This document shows positions 38,880-51,090 of a stretch of DNA of 64,000 nucleotides, one piece after another. Below the pieces are notes generated by a model that saw nothing but the letters and a program-made list of their open reading frames with translations, was not told the origin of the DNA and did not search any database. Position numbers and translations under genes: made by a program. The stretch is from Lathyrus oleraceus. Lineage: Eukaryota; Streptophyta; Magnoliopsida; Fabales; Fabaceae. The stretch is from the NCBI RefSeq assembly GCF_024323335.1, contig NC_066583.1:362515877-362579876 (forward strand), read 5' to 3'. How positions within the stretch are numbered: the stretch's first letter is position 1; the number at the start of each line of letters is the position of its first letter.

Positions 38880-40075
38880 AATTTTTGAGAGTTCACAAAA
38901 ATGCCACGTGTTTGGTATAAATGCGGTACATTACATGAACACAATGCGTCCAAGGGGGGACACAATGTGTTTATTTATTTATTTCAAAAATTTCATGTGT
39001 TTCCCTTAACACCTATAAAAGGCACTTTTGAGCCCTTTTTTAGTATGAAATTGAAATAAGTGAAATCCTAGTGAGAGAAACTTAGAGATGTAAAATTAGA
39101 GAATCTTAGAATTCATTGTTCTAAGAATTAGAAGATCTTTGGGGATATCTAATAGGATTATAAAACATTCTAAATACCTTGGACTTGAGTGATTCATATA
39201 TTGAGAGGAGGAGATAAGAGATGTCCTTAAAAACTTAGAAGAATATTTTCTTGCAACTCATCTTATAATCTCTTAGAAAAATATTTTAAGTATAGTGGTT
39301 GGAGAGTTACTCTTTCCTACAAAGTAGATCAGTTTCATTGAACTCATCTTTTATTTTATTATTTCGAGTTTGAATTTTTCTACATGATTTAGAATATTGA
39401 TAAAAAAAATTGAGACTATTTATTTTAGTTGTCATTGTTCTTTGTCTCATATTGTAGTGGTTTGATTTAAAATAGCCTCAAGCAAAATAAATAGTCATTG
39501 TCCTTTATTTCACATTGTTAAGCGGGGGAATACAAATAAATAATAAATAATAAAAGAGATAAATAATAGAAAGAGCACATCATATAATCATCTGGGATTG
39601 GCCTAAATCAATTAGGCTACTACAAGAGTTTTCCCTTGACATTTTCACTAAAACAACCTTGAGCTTTTACACAGGATCAACCCAAACAATCTTAAAGCAA
39701 CTTGAGATTTTTCACAGGATTAACCCCAAAAAACTTCTATAAACAACAAGAGCTTTTGTACAAGCTCAACTTAATAACCTCAATAACTAGAGCTTTTACA
39801 CAGGTTTAAATCAATAACCTTCACCAACTTCTTTTTACATGTTTAACCTGCAACCTTCAAATCTATTACGATGAGATCACAATAAAACTATGATCTTGAA
39901 AATAATTACATCACAACATTAGTACAAAATAACTCTCAGATGAAACCTTTCACTCTATGTGTACTAAGACTACTCTAGTGAAAAAGAACTTAAGAAAAGA
40001 ATGAGAGAAGGAAAAATATTGGAGAGTTTATGTTCAGTAAACTGGTGTGTTTTGAAATGAGAAAAAATATCCTTT

Positions 40076-40260
<185 letters not shown>

Positions 40261-41089
40261 TGATTAAAAGCATGTTTTAATCAATCAACTAAGAAAGTAT
40301 TAAGTAGAGCGTAAAAGCAAGTATTAAGCGGAGGAAAAAATAAAAGAGATAAATTTCAGAAATATCACACAAGAATTATCGTGTTTTTGCCTTAAATCAC
40401 GCGAGCTACTCCATTCCCCAAGAATCTTCTCTCGAGATTTTCACTATCAACAAATTTATCTTTTACATAGGTTTAACCCAACAACCTCTCTTACACCAAG
40501 ATTTTTATAGGGTTAGTCTGCAACCATCAAGCTTATTACAAATTCAAAAGAGAACTAAGCTCTTGAGTAAACCGATTAATCACACCAATAAAAAAACACA
40601 ACTCTCAAATTAATCATTTCACTATCTTGTTAAGTGGTTAGGAGGCTAAATAACTCCTTAATCAATTATATGAAAGCTATAATCGATTACTCAATGATTT
40701 TAGCTTTCCTGATTATTCAAATTACTTCTTAATTAATTAAGAAATTTCCAAGATTGGTTTTTAGAAAAGATGAGAAAAATATCAAGAGTTTAAAATAATT
40801 TTAGTGTGTTTGTGGATCACCTAGTACTTAAAGACTTACTATTACTAAAATTACATACAATTGATCAAATGCAAGATTAAAACACTAAGTACTAGATCAT
40901 GCGAGCTTTTACAACTTTAATTCCTTTCGTTCGATTGATTTAACTTTGTTTAGATCTTAATAGTGGAACTTGAACACTTTGCTTTTTGTTTCCTCCTTCT
41001 TTATGATACTTGTGGTTCAATTTTCCTTGTTCAATTGTCATCATAAAAAATTATGAATACTTTAACATGTAACACATTGAACCACAATG

Positions 41090-42600
41090 AAGGTTTGAGT
41101 ATCTCAAGAAAAGGGAGTGACAGTATAAGGAAGTCATAATCCAAGGGTTTTTATAAGTCCAAATCCATTTTTTTTACTTTAAGAAGGATTATCCCAATAG
41201 GAAGAAAGGATGATTATGTTCAAATTACAGTTGCCTCGGATAAGGATGGTTATGAGAGTGTTGGTGCTTTAGTTATGTTGAGTTTGGAGACATATAAAGG
41301 TTTGGTCATGGAATCAAGACACACTTATCAAATTTCTCATGGAAATAACACTTAGAGATTTTGGAGCTAAAGGAAGGTGGAATTGTTCGACTCGGTGACA
41401 TTGAGGCTTGTAAAGTTCATGGTTTTGGTACAATTAGATTTAAAATATTTGATAATCGTGAGTTCCTTCTGCATAATGTGGGGCATGTTTTCGATTTTAA
41501 GAGAATTTTTAATCCATAAGCATGTTTGATGATTCAAGTTATTACAATTTTCATGGTGTATTGATCATGTCTAAAGGGTCTAAAATGTGTAGGTTACATA
41601 TTTTTTATGGTTCCACTTTTTTAAGTTATGTATAGTTAGGTACTAAGGACTTTCATGACAAAAAATATCTATGGAGATTGGGATCACAACATGATAGTGA
41701 AATAATATTTACTAATGGATTAAATTATTTCCAAGAGTAGTTTAATGAGATTTGCAGAAAGCAATGTAAAAGAGGCTAATAATTGTTGGCATAAATCAAC
41801 AAAAATGACCAAGTTGAATGCAAGAAAAATATCATTTTAGAGAGGGTAAGGTGTCTATTGATGAAAGCCCAATTACCAAAGAGCCTTTGGGGTAAGAATG
41901 TTGCAACTACAACTTACCCGATAAACAAATATCCATTTAAAGTAATTGACTTCAAGACACACCTATGTGGGTTTAGAGTTGGAAATAAATAGATTACTCT
42001 ATATTGAAGGTCTTCTGAGATTTAATTTTTGCATATATCAATGAAGATGATATTGGCATTGGGGCTTTGAAGTGTGTCTTAATTGGTTATGCAGAAGGTA
42101 TGAAGGGTTACAATATATGGACGGTGGAACCCGGGGGATCAAAATTTGTCATAAGAAAATATGTTACTTTCAATGAGACTTGTATAGGGGTAAAGTTTAA
42201 AGAATTGTAGGTGAAATAATCCAAAATGACGGTGGGCAAGCTAAGGCTCCAATTTCTAATTATAATGAGGGAAAATCTACGTGGGCTCCTGATTATCATT
42301 TGAATTGTGATAAGGTAAGGAGGGAAATCCTTATTGATATGATTGTAATGATCTTACTTGTTATGTTTTGAATGTGGGTGAAGGGTTGAAAGAATCAAAA
42401 CCAAAAACCTTCAAGGGGGAATTCAAATGTGGTTGAAGACTGTGAATGATGATGTGCATTTACTGATTAAAAATAATTCTTGTGAGCTTGCAAGAATAAT
42501 TAAACAAGAAAGGGTGGTTGGATGCAAGTTCTTAGATCAATGTTCAAGAATTTCTTGGACTTTATCAAGTTAGTTGAAAAATGATTTAGGATTTGTAAAG
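41090..42600 (+). pseudogene. Tork-like copia pol remnant
   Basis: Fragments in different frames keep family order. Near 41200-41480 is the protease and following region (DGYESVGALVMLSLETYKG, then LKEGGIVRLGDIEACKVHGFGTIRFKIFDNREFLLHNVGHV). At about 41840 is the integrase end (ILERVRCLLMKAQLPKSLWGKN). At about 42090-42160 is KGYNIWTVEPGGSKFVIRKYVTFNET. At about 42400-42530 is the RT start (TVNDDVHLLIKNNSCELARIIKQERVVGCKF). The integrase core and most of RT are missing. Heavily mutated and old. Confidence 0.8.
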
Positions 42601-42783
42601 AGTAGAAAAGTGGTTGATGGATAAATTAGCGTCACTATCTAAATTAAAGTCAATGTGAAAAGTTATGAGGATTGTCTTCGAAACCAAATTTGGAGAATTC
42701 ACGGAAATGCAGTATGTTTGGCATAAAATAAGTGCTTTACAAGAACATAATGCGTCTTGCGGGAAAACAATGTCTTTGGAGTC

Positions 42784-44188
42784 AAAGCCGACAAGTTTCT
42801 AGGCTTCTATCTAATGAAGAATGGCATTGAATCAAACTCGAATAAATGCGAGGCAGACATATAGATGGTGATGAAGTTTAACGAGATTTTGACATCCATA
42901 AACATGTTCATCTCAAAATCGACACAAGATTCCTTATCGTTCTACAAACTGTCGAAGAAAGAAGCATTTTTTGGGTGGAGCCCAGAATGTCAACATAAGT
43001 TTTCATCCTTGAAGATGACCCTATCCATGAAGAACCATGATTTCTCTATTGAAGCAACCAACACTATCCTTGTAAGATATATGAGTTCAACCCAAAGTTC
43101 ATTATACTTCATCTCCAAAGCCTTGACTAAACCACAAACGCACTATCAAAAGATAGAGAAAGTGGCACTAGTATCAGTCATTACATCCAGGAAGCTAAGA
43201 TGTTACTTACTAGCCCATGCCATAGTCATTTGAATAGACTTATCATTGAAGAAAGTGCTCCCCCGTCTAGATCTAGCAAGTCGGTTAATGAAATGGTCCA
43301 TCGAGATGTTGAATTTGATGTTTTCTCAGAATTAAGGAAAATAATGAAAGTACATCTATTTGTATACTTCATAGCATACTTGACCCTAGGTACGCCAAAC
43401 TCGGCTTATACTTGGGTAGTGTTTATAGATGGATCATAAAATAGTCAAGGAAGTGAAGCCGATCTAATCCAGGAGAATGAAGTTGGTCGGGTGATTGAAG
43501 TATCTCTATGTTTTGAGTTCTCTAGCACCAATAATCAAGCCAGGTAAGAAGTATTTATTAACGTCCTCGCTTTGGGCGCTGAGATGGGGGGCATAGACCG
43601 TTAGATTTAGATTAGAATCCCAACTCATGGTCTTACAAGTCAAAGGATAAGCTTAAACCAAAGAGTCACTATTATAGCGATACATCATTTTAGGTTTAGA
43701 AAAGCTGGCCAAGTTCAAGGAATAAGAGATATTACACGTCCGAAGATAGTATAATACCCGAGCTGACGTCCTGTCCAAATTGGAAAACAACAAGACATTC
43801 AGGATAAACCACTCTTTCACCCAAGAAACTTTGATAAGTCCTAGTACTAAAACTCCAGAATTTGTGATAATGGCAATAAATGGAAACACACGGACCTCGT
43901 GGATATCACCCATTGTAGTATACATCAAAAAATGATAACTTCCATCCAACCCATTTTAAGTCACTCTTGTAAAAATAAGAGCCAATTCACACTCCCTTAT
44001 ATAAGGAACATTGTATCGAAGGGTACTATCAACTCGTCTATTGAAATGCGTAGAAGGAAAAGCTTGAGCTTTGGCCAAAGTCCATGAAGGAATAGTTGGA
44101 GAATATTTAGGTGCTCGAGCTTTGGCCAAGAAAATCCTCAGAGCCAGGTATTATTGGTTGTCCATGGTCCAAGATGCTAAGGAGTATG
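42784..44188 (+). pseudogene. Element 6: Tat-type Ty3/gypsy RT end, RNase H, second RNase H and integrase start
   Basis: Order: the RT end (KADKFLGFYLMKNGIESNSNKCEAD, 42784-42862), then RNase H (42865-43233, with FISKALTKPQTHYQKIEKVALVSVITSRKLRCYL). A second RNase H of the archaeal type follows (about 43385-43720), with VVFIDGS, FEFSSTNNQAR (the family has NNQAE here) and NTRADVLSKLENNK. The integrase zinc-binding start ends it (EGIVGEYLGARALAKKILRARYYWLSMVQDAKEYV, to 44188). Dual RNase H is a hallmark of the Tat clade (Ogre, Retand and related groups). Many stops. Element 5 is inserted at 44188/44189 and integrase resumes at 55689. Confidence 0.85.
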
Positions 44189-45355
44189 TGTTAGGGACCA
44201 ATTTGTACTACTTTTTATACCATTTTATTGGTCCCTTTTACCAAGTTTTGATTTAATTACACACTTTTATCTTCACTATTTTGTATAAATGCAATTAGGT
44301 TTAATTTATTTTGTTTTGAATAGTTATTTCACATTTTATGTTAGTTTTGTAGAATTTTGGATAAGCAAGACCTTGGATTGCAACAATACATTTTGGAGGA
44401 AGCTTGCCAAACAAGGAAGCTGGAGAAGCAACAGTTCGCGCTGCGAACTTCCTTCGCGCCGCGAAGGCTGCGAATCCAGCAAGCTGCCCAGGGTCAAAAG
44501 TGCTGCTGTGCAGGAAAAGTTAATTGCCATTTTGATGTCTGCCTGGGAATTGCTTTTCTGCTTTAGATGACAAAGTCCAATTAGGGAAATGTCAACCTTT
44601 TTTGGTAGAGACAAAATACATTAACCTAGGGCATTGAAAAATTATTCATTATCATTCATACATTGTTCTAGAGAGCTTTTGTAAGGGAGAAAAACAGAGT
44701 TTTTCTACTAAAACTTTCTGCTTTGTAACAATGGTGATGAGGAGCTAAACTCCCTTTTGTCAAGATTGGAGGTAGTAGCTATTCTCATCTGTTTATGTAT
44801 TCACTTTGATTTATATATGAGATAAAGATTGTTGATGTATTGAACACTGTTTTTGCTTTAAGTTGAAAACCAGATTTGAGTAGTTGTCGAGAGAGATTAC
44901 TCGAGTTTAGACATAAAACAGATTTTCAAGTAGTGAATAAGTTGTAGAGATAGATTTATTCATTACTATTCTTTGATATTGAACATTAAAGATTGCTATA
45001 TTGATAGTTAGGTGGAGAGATCGTCTAAGGATCAATATAGTGATTATCACGATATCATTTAGACATAAATGACTTTGAGAGGATATTTGAACATCATCAA
45101 TAATCTTGAATCTAGTTATTTATCATAAGGAATCATAAACATTTGAAATAGTGAACTCCAATCTTGCCAAGCTTTTATATTTGACTAAAACCATTTCATA
45201 GTTTTTGTTAACATTTATTAACAAGATATTTTTCCAAACAAAACAACCCTGTTACTTTCTAAACTTATAACATTTGAATTATAGAACGGCGGTAATATTA
45301 CCCAATCTCTGTGGATACGATATAAAAATATTTGCCGAAGATATACTTTTCAACA
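44189..45355 (+). repeat. 5' LTR of element 5
   Basis: TGTTAGGGACC to ACTTTTCAACA, 1167 bp. It contains a pair of CG palindromes at 44434-44465; the first has one C-to-T change relative to the 3' LTR. Confidence 0.97.
44434..44465. repeat. Paired CG palindromes in the 5' LTR of element 5
   Basis: GTTCGCGCTGCGAAC (44434-44448) and TTCGCGCCGCGAA (44453-44465), centres 18 bp apart. The same pair lies at 54762-54793 in the 3' LTR. See the 3' region for five further paired or related sites. Confidence 0.9.
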
Positions 45356-45358
45356 AAT

Positions 45359-45376
45359 TGGCGCCGTTGCCGGGGA
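45359..45376 (+). other. Primer binding site of element 5, tRNA-Asp
   Basis: TGGCGCCGTTGCCGGGGA complements the 3' end of plant tRNA-Asp, the usual Athila primer. It starts three bases after the LTR. Confidence 0.92.
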
Positions 45377-45488
45377 TTGGTGTCGATATTACAAGCATTG
45401 CAATAATTCTGTGTTTTTAAGTTGTGTTACACTTATTACTATACCTCTTTTGTTTCACTTGGTTTGTTAGTTTTGTAGATTCTAGTGT

Positions 45489-48400
45489 ATGCGAGGAAAA
45501 GTAACCGAGGAGCAACTTCAATTCGATCCTGAAATTGAAAGAACACTTCGGAAGCTCAATAGCAAAACACGAAGAAGAAGGAAACTAGCCGAAGAGAGGA
45601 ACCGGAGAGAAGAAGCATCTACTTCCGCACTTGTTCCAATTGAAGAAGTGGTTGTAGAGGCTTGTGACGGAAACATGGCGGAGGATAATCGTACCGAAAT
45701 GTCCGCTAATAGTCCAAGAAGGAATGCTCAATTTGCCCGTGGAGGAAGAAATACGGAGATGAAGACCGGAATCCTCCAACTTCTCTATGCAAATCCATTC
45801 ACCGGAATGGATCACGAAGACCCGTATACCCATCTCATCAAATTCTATAAGATTGCGGGTTCTACGGGAATAGACGAAGCGGGTGAAGAAACATTATTCA
45901 AGAGGATGTTCCCACACTCCTTAGTGGGAAAGGCAAAAGAGTGGTACCTTGATCAAGAATCAAGAGTGATGACGGATTGGAATTTGTTAGAAGAAAAGTT
46001 CTTGGAAAGGTACTTCCCTCAATCCCGATTCATGGAAGCCAAAACGGCTATTGCGGTATTCACTCAAGGAGGCAACAAGTCTCTAAATGAAGCTTGGGAA
46101 AGATTCAAATCAATGTTGAGGAAATGTAAGGGACATGGTTTTGATGAGCTCACTCAAATCCATATTTTTTTAAATGGTCTCCAATCAACTCATAAGACAA
46201 TTCTGGACGCCACCGCGGGTGGGTCGCTTATATCAAAAACTGCGGAAGAAGCTAAAGTCATTATTGAACGGATGGCCCTCAATGATCATCAAGGTCAACA
46301 TGATCGTAGCCCTTCACAACGTAAGCCTGGAGTTCTAGAGTTGAATACCAATGATGCCATCCTTGCTCAAAACAAGCTACTCTCTCAACAAGTGGAGCTT
46401 CTTACTCAACAAATGGCCAAGCTTCCACAGCAAATAAAAGAGATTCAAGGGTTTCAAGTTCAGCATCAGGTAGCATGTTGCGAATTATGTCAAGGGGATC
46501 ACCCTACTGGTTTTTGTCCTCCACCCCAAGAAGAAGTGAGTTATGTGAACAATCAAAATCAGGGCTATCAAAGACAACAGCCTAACAATCAAGGCTATCA
46601 ACCAAGAAGCAATCAAGGGTATCAACCGTCAAGGTTCAACAATCAGAATTTTCAGCAGCAAAGTCCTTACCAACAGCCAAACTCTCAGGGACAGCAGTCG
46701 CAAGGAGGAAATTCCAAGCTAGAAGACACTCTTCAACAATTCATACAAGCTTCCATGGCAAATCAGAAGAGTAACGAAGCGGCAATTAAAAATCTGGAAA
46801 ATCAAGTAGGCCAACTCGCGAAGCAACTGTCGGAACAAAACGCAGGGCCTTCTTTCTCTGCTAACACTCAACCGAATCCAAAGGAGCATTGCAAAGCAGT
46901 CGTCACAAGGAGCGGTAAAGCGTTGGTAAGTGAAAAAGGTGAAGAAATTGTAGAAGATAACACCAATGATGGGATGCTGGAAGGAACAGATATAGTTGGT
47001 GAAAAGGAAAATGCTTCTGGAAACGCTCAGTTCGCGTCGCGAACCCCCTTCGCGCCGCGAAAAGAGCAGGTTTTGCCCACTGATGTGCAGACTGATTTAG
47101 AAGGGAAAAAAGATGTTGAATCAAAGAAAAAGAAGAAATCTGAGAAGGGAGTGAGCATCATTCCAACTCAACATCTACCCTACCCACATGCTCCATCAAG
47201 GAAGGATAATGCTAGGCATTATGCACGGTTCTTGGACATCTTCAAACAACTCCAAATCAACATTCCATTTGCTGATGCATTAGAACAAATGCCACGGTAT
47301 GCTAAATTTATGAAGGACATTCTTACCAAGAAAAGGCGACACGTGGAAGATGAGACCATATTTCTTGATGCACGATGTAGCGCCATCATCCAGAAGACTC
47401 TACCAAGGAAGGAGTCCGACCCGGGCCGGGTTGTTCTACTAGTAACCATTGGAAGCACATACGTTGGGAACGGTTTGATAGATTTGGGCTCTAGTATAAA
47501 TTTAATCCCCCTTTCCATTGTCAAACGATTGGGAAATGTGGAGATTAAATCAACAAGAATGACCCTACAACTAGCAGACAAGTCTACAACCTCACCATAC
47601 GGAATCGCCCAAGACATGCTTGTGAAAGTGGACAAATTTTTGTTTCCGGTGGACTTTGTAATAGTGGAAATGGATGAGGACCGCGATGTACCCCTAATTC
47701 TTGGAAGACCTTTTATGAAGACAGCTCGGATGATGATCGACATAGATGATGGGCTAATGAAGGTTAGAGTGCAAGATGAAGAGGTGACCTTTAACCTTTT
47801 CGAAGCAATGAAACATCCAACCGACAAGCATGATTCTTTCCGAATCGATGCAAGTGAAGAGGAAGTAGTGGAGGTCGTGAATCAAATCTATATTTCTAAC
47901 CCTCTGGAAAGATCCCTTATCAGAGCATACAATGTGTTAACCGACAATGAGGAACGAGAGATCGAAGAGATGTTGCACGAGCTAGAATCTTGTGGTGAGC
48001 TAGCCTATCAAGAAGAATTAGTGGAAGATTTGGATGCAAAGAAGGAAACTAAAGAGCAAAAGTTAGAATTGAAAATGCTTCCGTCGCACTTGAAGTATGT
48101 GTTTCTTGGAGATGAGTGTACTAAACCAGTGATTATAAGTAACACATTGTCCACGCAAGAGGAAGATAAGTTGATTCAAGTATTGAAAAAGAACCAAGGT
48201 GCGACAGGGTGGGTATTATCCGATTTGAAGCGTATTAGTCCGGCCTATTGCATGCACAAGATAATGATGGAGGAAAATTTCAAACCAGTTGCGCAACCTC
48301 AGAGGCGTCTGAATCCATCAATGAAAGAGGTGGTTCGGAAAGAAGTTGTCAAACTTTTAGAAGCCGGAATGATTTATCCTATATCTGATAGTGCATGGGT

Positions 48401-50960
48401 GAGTCCGGTACAAGTGGTCCCCAAGAAAGGCGGAATGACGGTGATTAAAAACGACAAAAATGAGTTGATTCCGACGAGAACAGTGACAGGGTGGAGAATG
48501 TGTATCGACTATAGAAGGTTGAACCAAGCCACAAGGAAAGATCATTTCCCATTACCCTTCATGGATCAAATGTTGGAGAGGCTCGCCGGCAAAAATTTCT
48601 ACTGTTTCTTGGACGGATATTCGGGGTATAATCAAATTTCAGTGAACCCGGCAGATCATGAGAAGACAGTTTTTACGTGTCCTTTTGGCATCTTTGCTTA
48701 CCTAAGAATGCCTTTTGGATTATGTAATGCACCGGCCACATTTCAACGGTGTATGCAAGCTATATTTTCAGACTTGATAGAAGAATGCATTGAGGTGTTC
48801 ATGGACGATTTTTCTGTTTATGGATCATCTTTTGAAATGTGCTTAAAGCACCTTGATGTAGTTCTGGGGAGATGCGTGGAGACCAACCTAGTGCTCAACT
48901 GGGAAAAATGCAATTTTATGGTCACTGAGGGTATAGTACTTGGTCACAAGATTTCTTCTGAAGGGCTAGAGGTGGACAAGGCCAAAGTGGAGGTTATTGA
49001 AAAACTGCCACCTCCAACTAACATAAAAGGAATAAGAAGCTTTCTAGGACATGCTGGTTTCTACCGGAGATTTATACAAGACTTTTCAAAGATTGCAAAG
49101 CCATTGAGCAATTTGCTCAACAAAGGTACGCCTTTTCTTTTTGATGAGTCATGTCTTAAAGCGTTCTTAGATTTGAAAGAAAAGTTGATCACCGCACCAA
49201 TAATCGTAGCCCCAAACTGGAACCTTGATTTTGAACTCATGTGTGATGCTAGCGATTATGCAGTTGGGGCGGTGTTAGGACAAAGAAGCGATAAAATTTT
49301 CCATGCCATACACTATGCTAGTAAGGTGTTGAATGACGCGCAAGTTAATTATGCAACAACTGAAAAAGAATTACTAGCCATAGTATATGCACTGGAAAAA
49401 TTTAGAGCTTATTTGATTGGTTCAAGAGTTGTAATCTACACTGACCACTCTGCGATAAAATATCTGCTTACCAAGCCGGATTCAAAACAAAGGCTTATTC
49501 GCTGGATCCTTTTATTACAAGAGTTTGATTTAGAGATTCGGGATAAAAAAGGTTCCGAGAACTTGGTGGCAGATCATTTATCTCGATTGGTCAATGTAGA
49601 AATTACAAACAAAGAAGAAGATGTGAGAGAAGAATTTCCAGATGAAAAACTCTATGCGATTCAAGTGAGGCCTTGGTTTGCTGATTTTGCTAACTACAAA
49701 GCAACTGGTTTAACACCGGAAGACCTCACTTGCAATCAAAGAAGGAAATTCTTAGCTGATGCAAAATATTATGTCTGGGATGACCCTTATCTTTTTAAAG
49801 TAGGAGCAGACAATATTTTGAGAAGGTGTGTAACAATTGAGGAGTCAAGAGACATTCTGTGGCACTGCCACAACTCTCCGTATGGAGGTCACTATAGTGG
49901 TTTGAGAACAGCCACTAAAGTACTCCAATCGGGTTTTTATTGGCCATCTTTATTCAAAGATGCGCACGAACATGCGAAGAGTTGTGATGCATGCCAACGG
50001 AGTGGAGGAATAGGAAAACGGGATGAAATGCCTCTAACCAACATGCTAGAAGTAGAAGTTTTTGATTGTTGGGGTATTGATTTCGTTGGCCCATTCCCCT
50101 CTTCTTTCTCAAATGAGTACATTTTAGTAGCTGTCGATTATGTTTCGAAGTGGGTGGAAGCAATTGCCTCACCCAAGGCCGATGCCAAAACTGTGATCAA
50201 ATTTTTAAAGAAGAATATATTCTCACGTTTTGGTGTGCCTCGAGTGTTGGTGAGTGATGGAGGCTCACACTTCTGCAATACACCCTTAGAAAAAGTTCTG
50301 CAACATTATGGTGTAAAGCATAAGGTGACCACTCCCTACCACCCACAAGCGAACGGTCAAACTGAGGTTTCAAACCGGGAAATTAAACGGATCCTTGAGA
50401 AAACAGTTTCGAACTCAAGAAAGGATTGGTCCTTAAAACTTGATGAGGCTTTGTGGGCGTATCGCACTGCTTACAAAGCACCTATTGGGCTGACTCCGTT
50501 TCAACTGGTGTATGGGAAGACTTGTCATCTTCCAGTTGAAATGGAGCATAGAGCATTATGGGCTTTTAAGTTCTTGAACTTCGACTCCACTCTAGCTGGA
50601 GAAAGAAGGAAAGGTCAACTCCATGAGTTGGAGGAACTAAGGAACGATGCATACCATTCTAATAAGCTGTACAAGGAGAAGACAAAAGCATACCATGATG
50701 GAAAGGTCCGCCATAAAGAGTTTCATGTTGGACATATGGTATTGCTTTTTAACTCAAGATTGAAGTTGTTTCCGGGTAAATTGAAGTCTAAATGGTCAGG
50801 ACCATTTGTTGTCAAGGAAGTACGGAATTATGGAGCCATTGTGATAGAGGACCCAAAGTCGCAAGAAAGTTGGACTGTCAATGGTCAAAGATTGAAAGTC
50901 TATCATAGTGGTGACATAAACCGTGATGTGTGTGTCCTTTCCTTATCTGGATCAAGCTAA
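45489..50960 (+). CDS. Element 5 Gag-Pol polyprotein (1823 aa), Athila type
   Basis: One open frame from ATG 45489. The gag domain is at about residues 90-265 (YANPFTGMDHEDPYTHLIKFYKIAG, FLERYFPQSRFMEAKTAI). A short knuckle-like CELCQGDHPTGFC (CX2CX3HX4C) is at about 330, then a Gln/Asn-rich stretch to about 410. The protease is at about 660 with LIDLGSSINLIPLS, the Athila form. RT is at about 1000-1110 (MCIDYRRLNQ, catalytic VFMDDFSVYG). RNase H is at about 1248-1370 (LMCDASDYAVGAVLG, ENLVADHLSRL). The integrase zinc region is at about 1458-1504 (HCHNSPYGGHYSG, CDACQ). The core triad is in CWGIDFVGP, VSDGGSHF and GQTEVSNREIKRILE. No chromodomain is seen. Each catalytic motif looks intact. 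A palindrome pair (47030-47061) is embedded and translated as QFASRTPFAPRK at about 515-525. Confidence 0.95.
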   Translation: MRGKVTEEQLQFDPEIERTLRKLNSKTRRRRKLAEERNRREEASTSALVPIEEVVVEACDGNMAEDNRTEMSANSPRRNAQFARGGRNTEMKTGILQLLYANPFTGMDHEDPYTHLIKFYKIAGSTGIDEAGEETLFKRMFPHSLVGKAKEWYLDQESRVMTDWNLLEEKFLERYFPQSRFMEAKTAIAVFTQGGNKSLNEAWERFKSMLRKCKGHGFDELTQIHIFLNGLQSTHKTILDATAGGSLISKTAEEAKVIIERMALNDHQGQHDRSPSQRKPGVLELNTNDAILAQNKLLSQQVELLTQQMAKLPQQIKEIQGFQVQHQVACCELCQGDHPTGFCPPPQEEVSYVNNQNQGYQRQQPNNQGYQPRSNQGYQPSRFNNQNFQQQSPYQQPNSQGQQSQGGNSKLEDTLQQFIQASMANQKSNEAAIKNLENQVGQLAKQLSEQNAGPSFSANTQPNPKEHCKAVVTRSGKALVSEKGEEIVEDNTNDGMLEGTDIVGEKENASGNAQFASRTPFAPRKEQVLPTDVQTDLEGKKDVESKKKKKSEKGVSIIPTQHLPYPHAPSRKDNARHYARFLDIFKQLQINIPFADALEQMPRYAKFMKDILTKKRRHVEDETIFLDARCSAIIQKTLPRKESDPGRVVLLVTIGSTYVGNGLIDLGSSINLIPLSIVKRLGNVEIKSTRMTLQLADKSTTSPYGIAQDMLVKVDKFLFPVDFVIVEMDEDRDVPLILGRPFMKTARMMIDIDDGLMKVRVQDEEVTFNLFEAMKHPTDKHDSFRIDASEEEVVEVVNQIYISNPLERSLIRAYNVLTDNEEREIEEMLHELESCGELAYQEELVEDLDAKKETKEQKLELKMLPSHLKYVFLGDECTKPVIISNTLSTQEEDKLIQVLKKNQGATGWVLSDLKRISPAYCMHKIMMEENFKPVAQPQRRLNPSMKEVVRKEVVKLLEAGMIYPISDSAWVSPVQVVPKKGGMTVIKNDKNELIPTRTVTGWRMCIDYRRLNQATRKDHFPLPFMDQMLERLAGKNFYCFLDGYSGYNQISVNPADHEKTVFTCPFGIFAYLRMPFGLCNAPATFQRCMQAIFSDLIEECIEVFMDDFSVYGSSFEMCLKHLDVVLGRCVETNLVLNWEKCNFMVTEGIVLGHKISSEGLEVDKAKVEVIEKLPPPTNIKGIRSFLGHAGFYRRFIQDFSKIAKPLSNLLNKGTPFLFDESCLKAFLDLKEKLITAPIIVAPNWNLDFELMCDASDYAVGAVLGQRSDKIFHAIHYASKVLNDAQVNYATTEKELLAIVYALEKFRAYLIGSRVVIYTDHSAIKYLLTKPDSKQRLIRWILLLQEFDLEIRDKKGSENLVADHLSRLVNVEITNKEEDVREEFPDEKLYAIQVRPWFADFANYKATGLTPEDLTCNQRRKFLADAKYYVWDDPYLFKVGADNILRRCVTIEESRDILWHCHNSPYGGHYSGLRTATKVLQSGFYWPSLFKDAHEHAKSCDACQRSGGIGKRDEMPLTNMLEVEVFDCWGIDFVGPFPSSFSNEYILVAVDYVSKWVEAIASPKADAKTVIKFLKKNIFSRFGVPRVLVSDGGSHFCNTPLEKVLQHYGVKHKVTTPYHPQANGQTEVSNREIKRILEKTVSNSRKDWSLKLDEALWAYRTAYKAPIGLTPFQLVYGKTCHLPVEMEHRALWAFKFLNFDSTLAGERRKGQLHELEELRNDAYHSNKLYKEKTKAYHDGKVRHKEFHVGHMVLLFNSRLKLFPGKLKSKWSGPFVVKEVRNYGAIVIEDPKSQESWTVNGQRLKVYHSGDINRDVCVLSLSGSS
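47030..47061. repeat. Paired CG palindromes inside the element 5 coding region
   Basis: GTTCGCGTCGCGAAC (47030-47044) and TTCGCGCCGCGAA (47049-47061), centres 18 bp apart, in the linker between gag and protease. Same layout as in the LTR. Confidence 0.9.
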
Positions 50961-51090
50961 TCGAGGTACCGTCGAGCTCTTAACGACGTTAAACAAAGCG
51001 CTGGTTGGGAGGCAACCCAATGTTTTTAGTTGCATTTTAATTTTCTCTATTCTGTGATTTTCAGCTTTGTTAATCCTTTAGAAATTTGAA

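Noticed and set aside
44289..44614. Frames repeated in both LTRs of element 5 (also 54617-54942)
   Set aside because: Identical in both LTRs by descent; the apparent conserved peptide comes from the CG palindromes and not from coding constraint.
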